Positions 10,512 to 20,842 of a stretch of 64,000 nucleotides of DNA are shown here, one piece after another. The stretch comes from Sclerotiophoma versabilis (taxonomy: Eukaryota; Ascomycota; Dothideomycetes; Pleosporales; Didymellaceae), in the NCBI GenBank assembly GCA_012274445.1, contig JAAROD010000004.1, forward strand, positions 1,674,001-1,738,000. The letters are read 5' to 3'. Positions within the stretch are counted from its first letter, which is position 1. Each line of letters begins with the position of its first letter. The notes below the pieces were generated by a model. That model was not told where the DNA came from. It saw only the letters and a program-made list of their open reading frames with translations, and ran no database searches. Made by a program: the position numbers and the translations under genes.

Positions 10512-11329
10512 AAATGCTTTTATTCATAACTTCAATCCAGTATTAAACGTTGTATACCAACTCAACTCTATTCAACCTGTTTGAAGGAAAAGTAGAAGTA
10601 TTACAGAACTTATCTTTAAGTTCTTCTTGCTGTTTATTGCAGGATCTGGCCTTGTCTACTTGCGAAAGGCACACCTTTAAGTACTAGCTAGCAGGACTTT
10701 TAACAGAGTCTTTTTGTAGTATAAAACAGCCTAAGTCTCTACTAAACATATATATCTAGTTTAAATCTAACTTTACTTATTTACTAAGTGCTCTCTGTCC
10801 AGCTTGCATAAGGCGCAAGAGCTGCCTTGTGCTGCTTTGGCCAACATAGCGCGATATGCGGTGTATGCACGCGGCTAGAAACTCTGTCCTTTTAGAAGTG
10901 TTGTCTTTTGTTCGAACGCAGCAAGGTATTAGCCCTACTATGCTTCGGTATGCTGACAGTGCAGCTAATCATTAAGGTACGGTACCTATGTCTCGGCGCT
11001 GTGGATGTTAGGACATGTTTGGCACTTCACTGCAACACTGTCATAACATGCTTCCACTTATCATGCAAAACAGGTATGCTTCGGCCACTACAGCTCAACA
11101 CCCGGACTGTTAGAATAGAAAGCTCCTGTAGATGTGATATTTCAAGAGCCTGGCCTGTAGAAGGTCGATAAAGGTGGATCACAAGTAGTGCGCTGTTAGG
11201 ATATGACGACGAGATGCTGTCTAGAAGTACCTCCTGATCCTAATCCTGCTGTCCGTGCTCTGGTATGAAACAGCCCCAGCATTCTCGCCTTAAAACATTC
11301 TCAACGCTTACATTAGAAACTTCTCTCTC
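10512..11329. other. AT-rich intergenic stretch
   Basis: Between about 10500 and 10800 the sequence is much richer in A/T than its surroundings, with TTTAAG, TACTAGCTAGC and ATATATATC runs. This is the texture of decayed repeat DNA in fungi that use RIP. No transposon ORF, terminal repeat or gene can be supported. Confidence 0.4.
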
Positions 11330-11336
11330 TTTAGCC
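11330..11336 (-). promoter_or_regulatory. XlnR/Xyr1-type site (GGCTAAA on the minus strand)
   Basis: An exact GGCTAAA, the core site of the xylanolytic activator XlnR, lies about 350 bases upstream of the GH10 xylanase ATG. A 7-base match can arise by chance, but the location and the gene it precedes make it credible. Confidence 0.45.
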
Positions 11337-11422
11337 GGTCGTTGCCTCAGACTCGCCCAGAGCAATCAAGCACCTCTGCCAAACAGCCACCGGAAGCTTC
11401 ACGTAAAGTGCCAAGCGTCCTT

Positions 11423-11428
11423 CCCCAC
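11423..11428 (-). promoter_or_regulatory. CreA-type site (GTGGGG on the minus strand)
   Basis: Matches the SYGGRG consensus for carbon catabolite repression, about 260 bases upstream of the xylanase ATG. The motif is short and degenerate, so this is only a candidate. Confidence 0.3.
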
Positions 11429-11586
11429 AACTGCGATATGAACACACATTGCAGAACTCGGCGATTTCAGCGGGTCATGCTAAGAAAGGAGATTTTTCAG
11501 ATCAGAGGCGTGAGTCTGACTATGCGAATGATCATCTCGTATAGGGATGAGCCTGTAGACCGGACTTCAACCATCCCCACTACTAG

Positions 11587-11594
11587 TATATAAA
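11587..11594 (+). promoter_or_regulatory. TATA box of the GH10 xylanase gene
   Basis: TATATAAA lies 93 bases before the start codon, the usual spacing in strongly induced fungal secreted-enzyme genes. Confidence 0.65.
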
Positions 11595-11686
11595 GTGATG
11601 ATTCCTCTCAACTGATATTGCTCTCATCATCCAACTACCATAGTATCTCTTTCGCTTGTACCTGCTACAAGCCAACTATACCAGCC

Positions 11687-12891
11687 ATGAAGTTCTCCCT
11701 GACTACCATCCTGCTCTTCAGCGGCCTCTCCCTCGCGGCGCCAGCAGTGGAGCCCGAGCCTCTCTTCTCCCGCCAAGCAGCTCAGAGCATCCACGCCGCC
11801 ATAGTCAAGAAAGGCAAGAAGTACTTCGGTACCTGCTCTGACCCTGGACGCTTCAACAGCGGCCAGACAGGCGCAATCATCAAAGCGAACTTCGGACAGA
11901 TTACGCCAGAGAACAGGTATTACATTCCGTTTCCGTCACCGACGCCCTCCACCCAGTGTCGAACCATCTCGAACTCCAACAGATCGATACTAACGAATTG
12001 CCTGCAGTATGAAATGGGACGCCACCGAGTCGAGCCGCAACAACTTCAACTTCGGCACCGCCGACCAGACTGTTGCCTTCGCGACTCAGAACGGCAAGCT
12101 GATCCGCGGCCACACCACCGTCTGGCACTCACAGCTGCCGGCATGGGTGTCATCCATCAGTGACAAAGCGACGCTCACAGCCGTGATGCAGAACCACATT
12201 ACGCAGCTGATGACGCGCTGGAAGGGCAAGGTATACGCCTGGGACGTGATCAACGAGATGTTCGAAGAGAACGGCAGTTTCCGCTCCAGCGTATTCTACA
12301 ACGTGCGCAACCCCCATTCCACATGACGAGTTGGATAAAGCAAAACAACAGGAGAACAAAGAACTAACAGTACCAGGTCCTCGGCCAGGACTTTGTGCGC
12401 ATTGCATTCGAAGCGGCCCGCAAGGCTGACCCGGCTGCGAAGCTGTACATCAACGACTACAGTATGTTTCCCTCCCCGCTGTTTTGCTTGCACGAGACTG
12501 ACGAATAGACCTTGATTCCGCTTCCTACGCTAAGACCCAGGCCATGATTAAAAACGTCAAGGCCTGGCGCGCTGCTGGTGTGCCCATTGATGGTATCGGT
12601 TCGCAGGGCCATTTGCAGTCTGGCCAGGGCGCTAATGCTCCTGCTGCCATGGCTGCGCTGTGTGCTGCGGCTCCTGAGTGCGCTCTGACTGAGGTGGATA
12701 TCCAGAATGCCCAGCAGTCTGACTGGACCAATGTTGTCAAGGCTTGCTTGAACCAGCAGAACTGCGTTGGTATCACGGTTTGGGGTGTTAGGGACAGTGA
12801 TTCGTGGAGGCCCCAGGGTAACCCATTGTTGTTCGATTCGAGCTTTAAGGCTAAGCAGGCGTACAACACTGTCTTGGCGGCGCTGCAGTAG
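11687..12891 (+). CDS. Secreted endo-1,4-beta-xylanase, GH10, 4 exons, 330 aa
   Basis: Model: join(11687..11916, 12008..12302, 12377..12461, 12509..12891). Hydrolyses internal beta-1,4 bonds of xylan outside the cell. The signal peptide is MKFSLTTILLFSGLSLA, followed by a short pro-region ending near FSRQ. GH10 landmarks: the MKWD(A)TE substrate-binding block right after intron 1, RGHTTVWHSQLPAW, the acid/base glutamate E160 in DVINE and the nucleophile E265 in TEVDI, then the GITVWGVRDSDSWR block near the end. There is no carbohydrate-binding module, and the length is typical for the single-domain type. All three introns are short with good donors. Likely induced by XlnR and repressed by CreA, given the upstream sites. 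Confidence 0.95.
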
Positions 12892-13053
12892 GTAGTCCTA
12901 GCCTTAGACTCTTCGAGTCTTGTTGATGATTCCTTTCTTGTACACTCATTTGTCAGTAGTTGGTAGGAGAGAATGTGGAGCCTGTTTTCAGCACTATTTC
13001 ATTCTGAATGATCATCAGATGCGGCCCTTGTGATGTCTTGACGCCGTTGGATC

Positions 13054-15378
13054 TCAGTCTAACTTGTTCCCTCTCCCAGTAATATCTTTCTCTTCTTGGG
13101 CGCTCTTCGCAGCCTTGATAATCGACAGTCCTGCGTTCTCGCTGGCCCCCTCGTCAGCCTGCCTCGTCCAGAACAAATCCGCCGCGTTGATACGGACGCT
13201 CTTCCGCCTCTGGATCTCCGCCACACCCAGAAGTGATGGTTTTTCTGCATTCGCTTCCAGTTCCTCCAAAATGCGCTTGCGCTTTGCGTATCGTTCAGCT
13301 CGCTCTTTCCTGATCTGCTCTGAGCCAAGCTTGGATAGCGCAAAGCGGACGCCAGCTCTGAAACCCATGAAAATGTGCTCGGAGATCAGAATGGTAATCG
13401 GAAGGCTAGCCCATAGACCCAGGCCCAAACGTTCTCCGAGGAACTTCTGCGACCCAAATAAGTGTACAATGGCGGCGCTCGATAGGCTGCCGAGCCATGT
13501 CAGGACTTCCAGGCTGGAGATCCAGGGTCCAAGACCGTCGCTCCGTGTAGGCGCAGGTCGCTGATACTCGACAGAGATCTTGAGGAAGTCAGAACGAAGT
13601 TCAAACCAGTTGTTGATGAAGAAGCCGATGGGTACAAGAGGCCAGACGGGGCTGAACAGGGCCAAGTAGCCGAACTGTATGACCATCTCCGCAATGTCAT
13701 CCTGAACATTGTACTCAGGCCTGAGTGCTTGCTTCCTCGCTCTACGAAGGAATTTCGCCTCTCCAGGATCATCTGGCGGTAAGTGTAGTCCCGAGCCTCC
13801 CTGTTGGTGCACCTTTGTCGCCTGACGGTCGCGCCACCACTGCTTGAACTGAGTCTTGAACCAGGGGAGCGCCAGCTCCTCGATAGCACCAGACACTTGT
13901 CCTGTTAGGGTCAGGGCAATCACTTCGTTTCGCAGCCTGTCGGGATCAGCTGTAAAACTGATTGTTCCTCGCTCTTTGCTGCCCATGACTGTATCGATGC
14001 AGTACTGTAACATTGGTATAACTCGGCTACCAAATGGAACGTATAAGAAGGCTGTTATAAAGATTGGCAGGTAGTTCGTGATCGAGTTGAGGACAAATAT
14101 CTTCTGCGTCAAAGACATCTCGTGGTGGTCGGCGGTCCGGTGGTTTTCGTATTCGGTCAGCTTGTCAGCGATGTCTTCTAAAAAGCTCGTGGCATATGGC
14201 AGGAAGACGCCGAGCAGCACAGTTGGAAGGTATTCCTATATCAAGTCAGCTTTTCGTGGTTCTACACCCGACACATTGCTCCGGCTGACTTACAAGATAG
14301 AACTTGTATGGACCATCATAAGCCTCGCTGATGAAAGTCTCGATAGCAAAGACGATAGCGATCAGTGCCCCAAGGAACAAGGTGCTGATAAGTACGAACG
14401 GGACAACAAGTAGTTGCCGAGCAATTCGCTTCCACCTTGGGAAGTAATGAATGAGCCTTCCAGCACTGTCGACGATAGTGGTCTCATGCTGAAACTGTGG
14501 ACGGTTGGCCTTCAGATTACCAACGCCTCGGACATCCCAGCGAATTGCCAAGTCCTCCTGTTTGATCTTCCAGTATTCCAGGAAGACAGTGCACCATACA
14601 CCTATCATCAGAGCGAACAGTAATGAATATTGTGGTAGAAATGCCCACGCAAAGATGCCAGCCGCGCATGGGAAAGCGAGGAAGCGAAAGTAGGTCTGGA
14701 GGAATGCGAAGTAGAAGGCGACTTTCGCTCCCCACAGATCGCGGATTCGATCGAGGTCATTGACGTCAAGGAAGAAGCGTCTGCTCAGGTGGGTGAGCAG
14801 TTGATTGTTGACAGGCTGGTTATGAAGTGGGAATATGGAAGACACATTCTCCCACTGGCCGAATCCTGGCGTTATACCTGCGCCTCCAAGCTCTTTGCGC
14901 CAGTTGACTAAATGGAACACCGACAGCAGGTCTTCAGCCTCGAATTTGGCTGCAACCACGCTCGAAGCTGTGCCGCCAGGGTGTTCCTTAATAATGCCGT
15001 AGAGCCAGTCCTTTACCCTGTCGGCCAGTCAGTCAGGTTCTGATGTTCTGATCCCAGACTAATAGGCTTACCTCGACTTGTACACCGTGTTGCCGAGCAA
15101 CTCTCGAGGCACCTGCACAAAGACTAAGAGCGATTGATCGTAGCCATGTCGGACTTCTGTGTTTAATCCGGCTGAATGTAGATCTTTAATTAACACTGAA
15201 AATTCGGTGACGGCGGTCTCGTGTTCTGGAAGCTGTCAGCACAGGAAATAAAATTCGAGAGGACATTTAACACACCTATGTTGCTGAAGTCATAAACCAC
15301 GACATACTTGTCATTGTATGTGACATTCGCGAGCTCTTGATCATCACCCAGAGTTGTATCAGCCCTTCTCAGCTGCAT
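13054..15378 (-). CDS. Anoctamin/TMEM16 family membrane protein (Ist2-like), 4 exons, 720 aa
   Basis: Model: complement(join(13054..14235, 14294..15017, 15072..15225, 15276..15378)). Family members are calcium-activated lipid scramblases or ER-plasma membrane tethers. The N-terminal cytosolic domain contains YVVVYDF and VLIKDLHSAGLNTEVRHG, followed by VKDWLYGI. A long multi-pass region starts near residue 195 (FYFAFLQTYFRFLAFP), and the typical YLPTVLLGVFLPYATSFLEDIADKLTEYENHRT-like block is present in the largest exon. The length is close to the fungal homologues of known structure (about 735). The start MQLRRADTT was chosen as the first ATG in frame after a poly-G tract; a start further upstream is not excluded. 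The C-terminus is basic and helical. Confidence 0.9.
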
Positions 15379-16063
15379 GTCCGAGGTGTAGAGGTCTAGA
15401 TCTTTTGGGGGGGGGGGGGGGCACAACTAAGGTGTGCGGGATGAGGCTCTGGAAGATCGCGGATCAGCCTTGTGGCTGATGTCTTTATAGGTTTCAGGGA
15501 TGCCTCGTCATTGTGGCTATTTTCGGCCAAGACGGTGAACGTGGAGATGGTCAAGCCCCATCAGAGGCTGAGGATTGGTGGCTCAGGAGTGGGTCCGACG
15601 CGTCGTCAGCGCTTGTGTGCCGAAACTCCGCGAGGGGTCCAAAGAACAACACAGTACAGGGATAGAAGGGAGATTGTGGTTTACCATAACTGTCGCTGCA
15701 GGCTTGATTATCAGAAGAGCGACTAGTAAATTTACGGAATAAGAGCAGGAACTGCTGAGGCAGTCGCAATGATGATATTGATGCTCATGTGCGATCCGTG
15801 AAATTGGCAGCCATAGCCAAGAGTTCTGCGCGCGTCCCTCATCCCTTCCTCAACGCGCCAACAACAACGCAAACAACAAAGCTGGGACCTTCTATCTTGA
15901 ATCGCAGGTTACAGGACTTGAGACACAATGCAGCTCTCGCACTCAAACAAAGGAGCATAGAATGAGGTGTGCACCTTTCAGCAGTACGCAGGAAAACATA
16001 TATTGTGGCCTGCACAACTGGTCCACTATCTAACGAATAGGCAAATATCGGCCTACATTTATC
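15379..16063. other. Intergenic region
   Basis: Contains the poly-G tract at 15407..15421 and presumably the promoters of both flanking genes. No gene can be supported. Confidence 0.4.
15407..15421 (+). repeat. Homopolymer run of 15 G
   Basis: A continuous G15 (C15 on the anoctamin coding strand) lying 29 bases before the proposed start codon. It would fall in the 5' UTR or proximal promoter. Its length is prone to sequencing error and slippage. Confidence 0.9.
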
Positions 16064-16621
16064 ATGCCGATCAACGAATTAACAGTACGCTCGAGCACAC
16101 CCATGCCGAAAGGCTATGGTTTTCTACCTAAAGGCAATCGGTACAAGACGTTGCACTGCCGCAAGCTCACTCGCGATGCAAGCAAAACACTATACATCGT
16201 TGTTGACGCTAAAAAGCGACAGCTTGGTCTGCGCGTGCCTAGCTTTATTCTCCATCAGGTGCACCGACAAGCCAAGGAAACCTTGTCAGGGCGGCGCGCC
16301 GCAGTAGAGAAGCGCGATGCATTCTTTATTAAAGCCACGACCGCTGAGCTTGAAAAGCAATTTCCAGAGATACCGGAGAAAGAGAAGACACTCGTGCTGA
16401 GACACGGCTTCAGAAAGCATTCGGGTCGGGTTGGCAGGGCCGGTAAGATCCCATTGCCGCGTAAAGTTCTGCTGGCTATCATCGCCCATGTGCGCCACAG
16501 ACACACGAAGTACGACAGTTTGTTGGCGCATGGAGTGGACAGGACTGTCGCAAGGAAGACTGTTAACAGGCAGATCGAGAGCGTTATGCGAGACTGGGGT
16601 TACGCAGAAGGTAGGAGGTAA
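16064..16621 (+). CDS. DUF2293 domain protein, 186 aa
   Basis: The protein begins with a block typical of DUF2293 fungal proteins: PMPKGYGFLPKGNRYKTLHCRKLTR followed by a VVD...LGLRVP segment. It then has the alternating basic/acidic helical region with KHSGRVGRAGKIPL and a conserved HVRHRHTKYDSLL end. I base the family name on this pattern. The function is unknown and many members are predicted nuclear. The ORF ends GYAEGRR and a stop; a GTAGGA at that point could be a splice donor, so the C-terminus might extend into a further exon. No partner genes suggest a role. Confidence 0.65.
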   Translation: MPINELTVRSSTPMPKGYGFLPKGNRYKTLHCRKLTRDASKTLYIVVDAKKRQLGLRVPSFILHQVHRQAKETLSGRRAAVEKRDAFFIKATTAELEKQFPEIPEKEKTLVLRHGFRKHSGRVGRAGKIPLPRKVLLAIIAHVRHRHTKYDSLLAHGVDRTVARKTVNRQIESVMRDWGYAEGRR

Positions 16622-17167
16622 TCTGACAGTTCACGAAGCTTTCCACTAAACATTTTGGTAGACCTATCTTGGTATTTCAAAGATGACCAGCCGACATCGA
16701 GTGGGGAGAGTGAATTGGAATCGTAGGTTTGATGTACGTGCCTCCGACTTACGCTGACGCATGCATTCCAATCAATGCTGACGCGATACAGCCTGCGGCT
16801 TAAAGGTTGTCCTAGACATCACAAATCCGAGCTTTCCTACATGTCCGAGGTCCTACTAGATACGAGCGTGGGTTTAGTGTGTTGATCGCACTAATCCCAG
16901 TCTGGGGTTAGGCTAGCCCTACATCATAACAAATGAGCACCTCTGGCGATAACGACGGGGTTAAGTCTGGCAAGCAACACTAGCGCTGACAGTGGTTGGT
17001 ACTTCGAGTATCCGATATCAAATCAATCGAACAGCGAGCTTCCTCAGCTGCGAGTATAAAGGAACCAAGGATCCAGGTTTCGACAACCATGATCGAGTGA
17101 GGACTCCGTTCACACATACACACACACTCAGTTATTCCAGTTGGTGACAGCTTGAACTATCTTCGAG
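16622..17167. other. Intergenic region
   Basis: No gene supported. A short CA repeat (about 17112-17131) lies in the leader of the NmrA-like gene. Confidence 0.4.
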
Positions 17168-18142
17168 ATGGCCTCTTCGATCCACAAAGTTGCCATCGTT
17201 GGCGTCAGCGGCACAATAGGGACATATCTCACCCAAGCTTTGCTAGCAAAGAACCACTTCACCATTACAGCCATTTCGCGCCATGATTCTAAATCAGAGA
17301 TCCCACCCAACGTCCGAGTAGCACATGTCGACTACAACGACCACAACTCTGTCACCGAAGTACTCAAAGGTCATGACGCTCTGATCATCACGACTTCTGT
17401 CTGGGCACCAAAGGACACATCAGCAAAGCTCATCCAAGCTGCCGCAGCTGCTGGCGTCCCTTGGATACTTCCTAACGAGTTTGGAATGTATAACACCGAC
17501 GAGGCAGCAAGAGACACGATTGGCATGAGCAAAAAGGAAGATCGCAGATTGATCGAGTCCCTAGGCGTATCATCTTGGATCGGTATCAGCTGTGGCTTTT
17601 GGTACGAGCACTCGCTCTCAAATGGCGAGCTGTTCGGTATCGACATCAATGAGCGCAAGACCACGTTCTTCGACGATGGAACGCAGAGATTGAACACTTC
17701 CACATGGCTGCAGGTTGGTCGCGCGGTTGCGGCAGTGCTGTCGCTTCCAATTGGTGCGAGTAGTGAGCAAATTTCTCAAGAAACGCTCAGTGCATACAGA
17801 AACCGCATGATTTACGTGTCGTCTTTCGCAGTTAACCAGAGAGAGATGTTTGAATCAGTAAAAAGGGTCACCGGCACCGCCGATAGCGATTGGAATGTCA
17901 TGTCTGAGCCGGCAAAGCAACGCTACAGGAGTGCATGTGAAAGCGCAAAGAACGGTGACCACGTCGGATTTGGGCGGAAGTTGTACACCAGATACTTTTA
18001 CGAAGACGCGGGCTTATTTGAGAAGTTGCATGGTTTGGATAACGAGAAGTTGAGGCTGCCGAAAGAGGATCTCGATGAATCTACGAAGAAAGCTGTGAAA
18101 TTGGCTCAGGAAGGATATTGGGCCAAGTACGGTCAGCATTGA
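17168..18142 (+). CDS. NmrA-like / isoflavone-reductase-like NAD(P)-binding protein, 324 aa
   Basis: Atypical short-chain dehydrogenase fold. The dinucleotide-binding glycine motif VGVSGTIGTYL lies at residues ~12-22, followed by an ISRHDSK basic patch that would favour NADPH. The first half has VDYNDHNSVTEVLKGHDALI and then PNEFGMYN, as in the fungal NmrA/CipA-type reductases. Single exon, normal length. It is the first gene of the accessory stretch that runs to about 30.7 kb and points the same way as the small membrane protein behind it. The substrate is unknown; it may be a real reductase or a redox-sensing regulator. Confidence 0.85.
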   Translation: MASSIHKVAIVGVSGTIGTYLTQALLAKNHFTITAISRHDSKSEIPPNVRVAHVDYNDHNSVTEVLKGHDALIITTSVWAPKDTSAKLIQAAAAAGVPWILPNEFGMYNTDEAARDTIGMSKKEDRRLIESLGVSSWIGISCGFWYEHSLSNGELFGIDINERKTTFFDDGTQRLNTSTWLQVGRAVAAVLSLPIGASSEQISQETLSAYRNRMIYVSSFAVNQREMFESVKRVTGTADSDWNVMSEPAKQRYRSACESAKNGDHVGFGRKLYTRYFYEDAGLFEKLHGLDNEKLRLPKEDLDESTKKAVKLAQEGYWAKYGQH

Positions 18143-18684
18143 CCATTCTGTGGAAAAGGTAGGATGTCGCAAAAGATGCTGATGGACAGATTGGGCAATA
18201 CGAACATGGCGAAGACGTGGGTGGACTGCGGGCCCGATGACGTCAACCTTGCCAGTTTATAGCCTCGTCAAAGGCGTAGGCAAACCTGCCGTCGAATATT
18301 CAATACGCTTATCCTCCAACTTTTGACGTGAAGTTTACAAAGTTCCACATAAATCCCCTGTTGCAATTCAACTATCCTTCCACATCCGGTCGGATACCTA
18401 AGTGCGTACATTGGCGAAGTACCAGGTCGAGGAAACTCTAAACTACAGATGCATGCCTACCGGCCCAAGAGGGCCACATGATGGTCAAACTTCAAGTCAC
18501 AGCTCGTCCGTAAGAGAATTCAAAATAGGTCATTGGTCGGTATTGCCAAGAGTAAGCAGAAAGCCTCCAAGTGCCGCTTAGGTGAGACGCATCGAATACT
18601 TCATATAAACGTGTTCTACCTCGACGCAATTGCTTTCTTACGATCTAAATCTTACTTGGGACCCGGAATTTCCTCACCGGGACC
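18143..18684. other. Intergenic region
   Basis: 3' side of the NmrA-like gene and promoter of the small membrane protein. Nothing else is recognised. Confidence 0.4.
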
Positions 18685-19146
18685 ATGCCCCAGCCACACG
18701 TACACTCCTTCTACAGGATCTGGTTTACCACCGTCGATCCCGTGGTTCTCTTCTTCACGGTGCTGACGTGCATCTTCTCCCCTGCCACCATCCTCGAGAC
18801 AGTCGTGCCAAGATTGATCGAGGCTTACAATCCATTGACCCACGGGCCACTTCTTCACCAAGCCGCTGCGCTGTATGGCTTCTGCGGGATCATATACGGA
18901 GTGCTGTTACGCGTTTCGCCAGATCCTAAAGTGTGGAGGATTATCCAAGCGGCGACACTAGGTGTTGACCTTTCGCTCCTTGCTACACTTTACAATCTGC
19001 TTCGGTTACAGGACAGGACGGACATGAGCACTTGGCACGGCGGTGACTGGTTTAATATGCTATTCACTGTGTGGGTGGCGCTCATCAGGATTGCTTTTCT
19101 TCTGGGTATCGGTGGAGGTGAGAATGGTACGAAGAAGAGTCATTGA
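18685..19146 (+). CDS. Small four-helix membrane protein (DUF7704-like), 153 aa
   Basis: Four hydrophobic segments are visible at about residues 15-35, 55-75, 85-105 and 125-145. The N-terminus RIWFTTVDPVVLFFTVLTCIF and the HWxGGDWFNM-like loop (here WHGGDWFNMLFTVW) are features I associate with the fungal DUF7704 family, often found near secondary metabolism genes. The ATG follows a short leader. Single exon. The family assignment is moderate and no function is known. It ends about 130 bases from the convergent aldo/keto reductase gene. Confidence 0.6.
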   Translation: MPQPHVHSFYRIWFTTVDPVVLFFTVLTCIFSPATILETVVPRLIEAYNPLTHGPLLHQAAALYGFCGIIYGVLLRVSPDPKVWRIIQAATLGVDLSLLATLYNLLRLQDRTDMSTWHGGDWFNMLFTVWVALIRIAFLLGIGGGENGTKKSH

Positions 19147-19279
19147 ATCAAGGGACCTGAGAAGACTGCAGGAAGACGCGAAAGGCTACCATTTATGTTG
19201 ATCGAGTGATTTGTAGGAATACTGTTTTGAGTCTATGCAAGTCTATCAGATTGATGTCGAGAATAAAAAATGCTTTTGA

Positions 19280-20303
19280 TTACACAGTAAACTTCTCCTT
19301 GTTCTCTTCAGCTGCATCCTCAGCGATTCTTGTGACCTTGGCTTGACCTAGCTCCTCAAAGATATCGAAACCCCACCTTGACTGCTGATTAAATCTCTTG
19401 TGCCTCTCCAATCCGGTGAGCTTCTCATAGGCGTCTTTGGGCAGCTCTTGAACTTGCAGATTGCTCTGTATCCTGTGTGGCGTTACACTCTTGGGCAGAA
19501 CGACATGTCCATGCTGAATGCCCCAGCTTGCAAGTAGCTGCCCCCCATCAAGGCCCAGCTGCTTGCCAAGCTCACCAACAAGTGGATCGTCGACCGTACG
19601 TGGCTCTCCGGTCTGGTTGTTACCGAGCGGCGAGTATGCTTCAATGAGGATGTTCTTGCTCTTGCAGTAATCGAACAATGAGGGCTGCTGCAAGTAGGGG
19701 TGTACTTCAATCTGGTTGACAGCGGGAACGACGCTGATCTTGGAGAGCAGGTCATCGAGGCGGTTGATGGTAAAGTTGGAGACACCAATAGCGCGAACTT
19801 TGCCAGTATCAAGCAGCTTCTCCATGGCCTTGTATGTGTCGGCAGGGCCGATGTCGATCAGATCAAAAACGCCGTTTTCGCGTAGAGGGAACCATTTGCC
19901 AGTTTTGCCATTGAAGGCACTTTGCTTTCTATTAGCATCTCGACACAAAAGATATAATTAAAACTTACACAGGCCAATGCATTAAGAATAAGTCAAGATA
20001 ATCTGTGCCGAGGTCCTTCAAGCTCTTGTCAAGTGCAGCCTCAACGTCTTCAGGCGCATGTTTTGTGTTCCAAAGCTTTCCTGTGATGAAGATATCCTCT
20101 CGAGGTACGCCACTTGCGCGTACACCTTCACCAACCTCGACTTCGTTCCTGTAGATGGCCGCGCAGTCGATGTGACGATAGCCAGCCTTCAACGCTGTCT
20201 CGACTGCACGCTCAACCTCGCCGGGCTTAGCTTGCCATGTGCCAAATCCAACAGCAGGAATCTTAGCTCCTGTGTTCAGAGTAAAGTTTGTAGGAAGTGG
20301 CAT
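19280..20303 (-). CDS. Aldo/keto reductase, 2 exons, 324 aa
   Basis: Model: complement(join(19280..19919, 19969..20303)). NADPH-dependent carbonyl reductase. The catalytic tetrad is complete: Asp46, Tyr51, Lys76 and His109 (HIDCAAIY, GKLW and LMHWP). Further AKR blocks are VRAIGVSNF, VNQIEVHPYLQQ and the cofactor-binding PKSVTPHRIQSN. The length is normal for yeast-type xylose/glycerol dehydrogenase relatives. It is divergently transcribed from the Zn2Cys6 regulator with a 539-base shared promoter, so the two are probably co-regulated. The likely natural substrate is an aldehyde or a sugar; it could act on the aldehyde released by the reductase domain of the large fusion enzyme, which is inference. 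Confidence 0.93.
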
Positions 20304-20842
20304 CTTGGAATATATAGACTAGACCAATGAAAGGAAGGAGAATAAGAAGTATTTGTGATGCTGTTGCAGGGAACCTTGGAAGTGCTATGAGCAATGCAGA
20401 AGGATGGTGTGCACTCTGTGAAAGAGGATTTGACAGCATTTTGAACCACTCCAAGATTCCATGTTGCTGTGGAGTTGATCCGGGCCCTGTTGAGAATCCG
20501 TCGAACAACTGACGGAAACTGCAAGTCGAGAACACGCTAACACCGAGCCCCGGATCCCCTTTTCGTGCGGGGCTTCAAGAGCAGCAACTAACGTCAACCT
20601 CTAAGCCTTGAACGAGACAAACCCATAACAAGAGACTTTACCGAGCTTAAGGATCGACACTTCTCACAGACCTGCCGTTCTCGGTAGTCGATTGTTGAGC
20701 TTCTGCGTGACTTACCGGCGCATGCCGAAATCAAGTGCGTAGCGGAAAGATGACCTCGGAACCTTTCCCCGCTCCGACGGATTTCCTTATTACTGGCTGA
20801 TTCCAAAAGCTGATCGCCAACATCCTTTTGTAGCCCTTTCAC
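20304..20842. promoter_or_regulatory. Divergent promoter, aldo/keto reductase / Zn2Cys6 regulator
   Basis: Intergenic space between two divergent starts. At 20716..20727 there is CGG-N6-CCG, the inverted-triplet form bound by many Zn2Cys6 dimers. It could be an autoregulatory site, but such motifs are frequent by chance. Confidence 0.35.
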
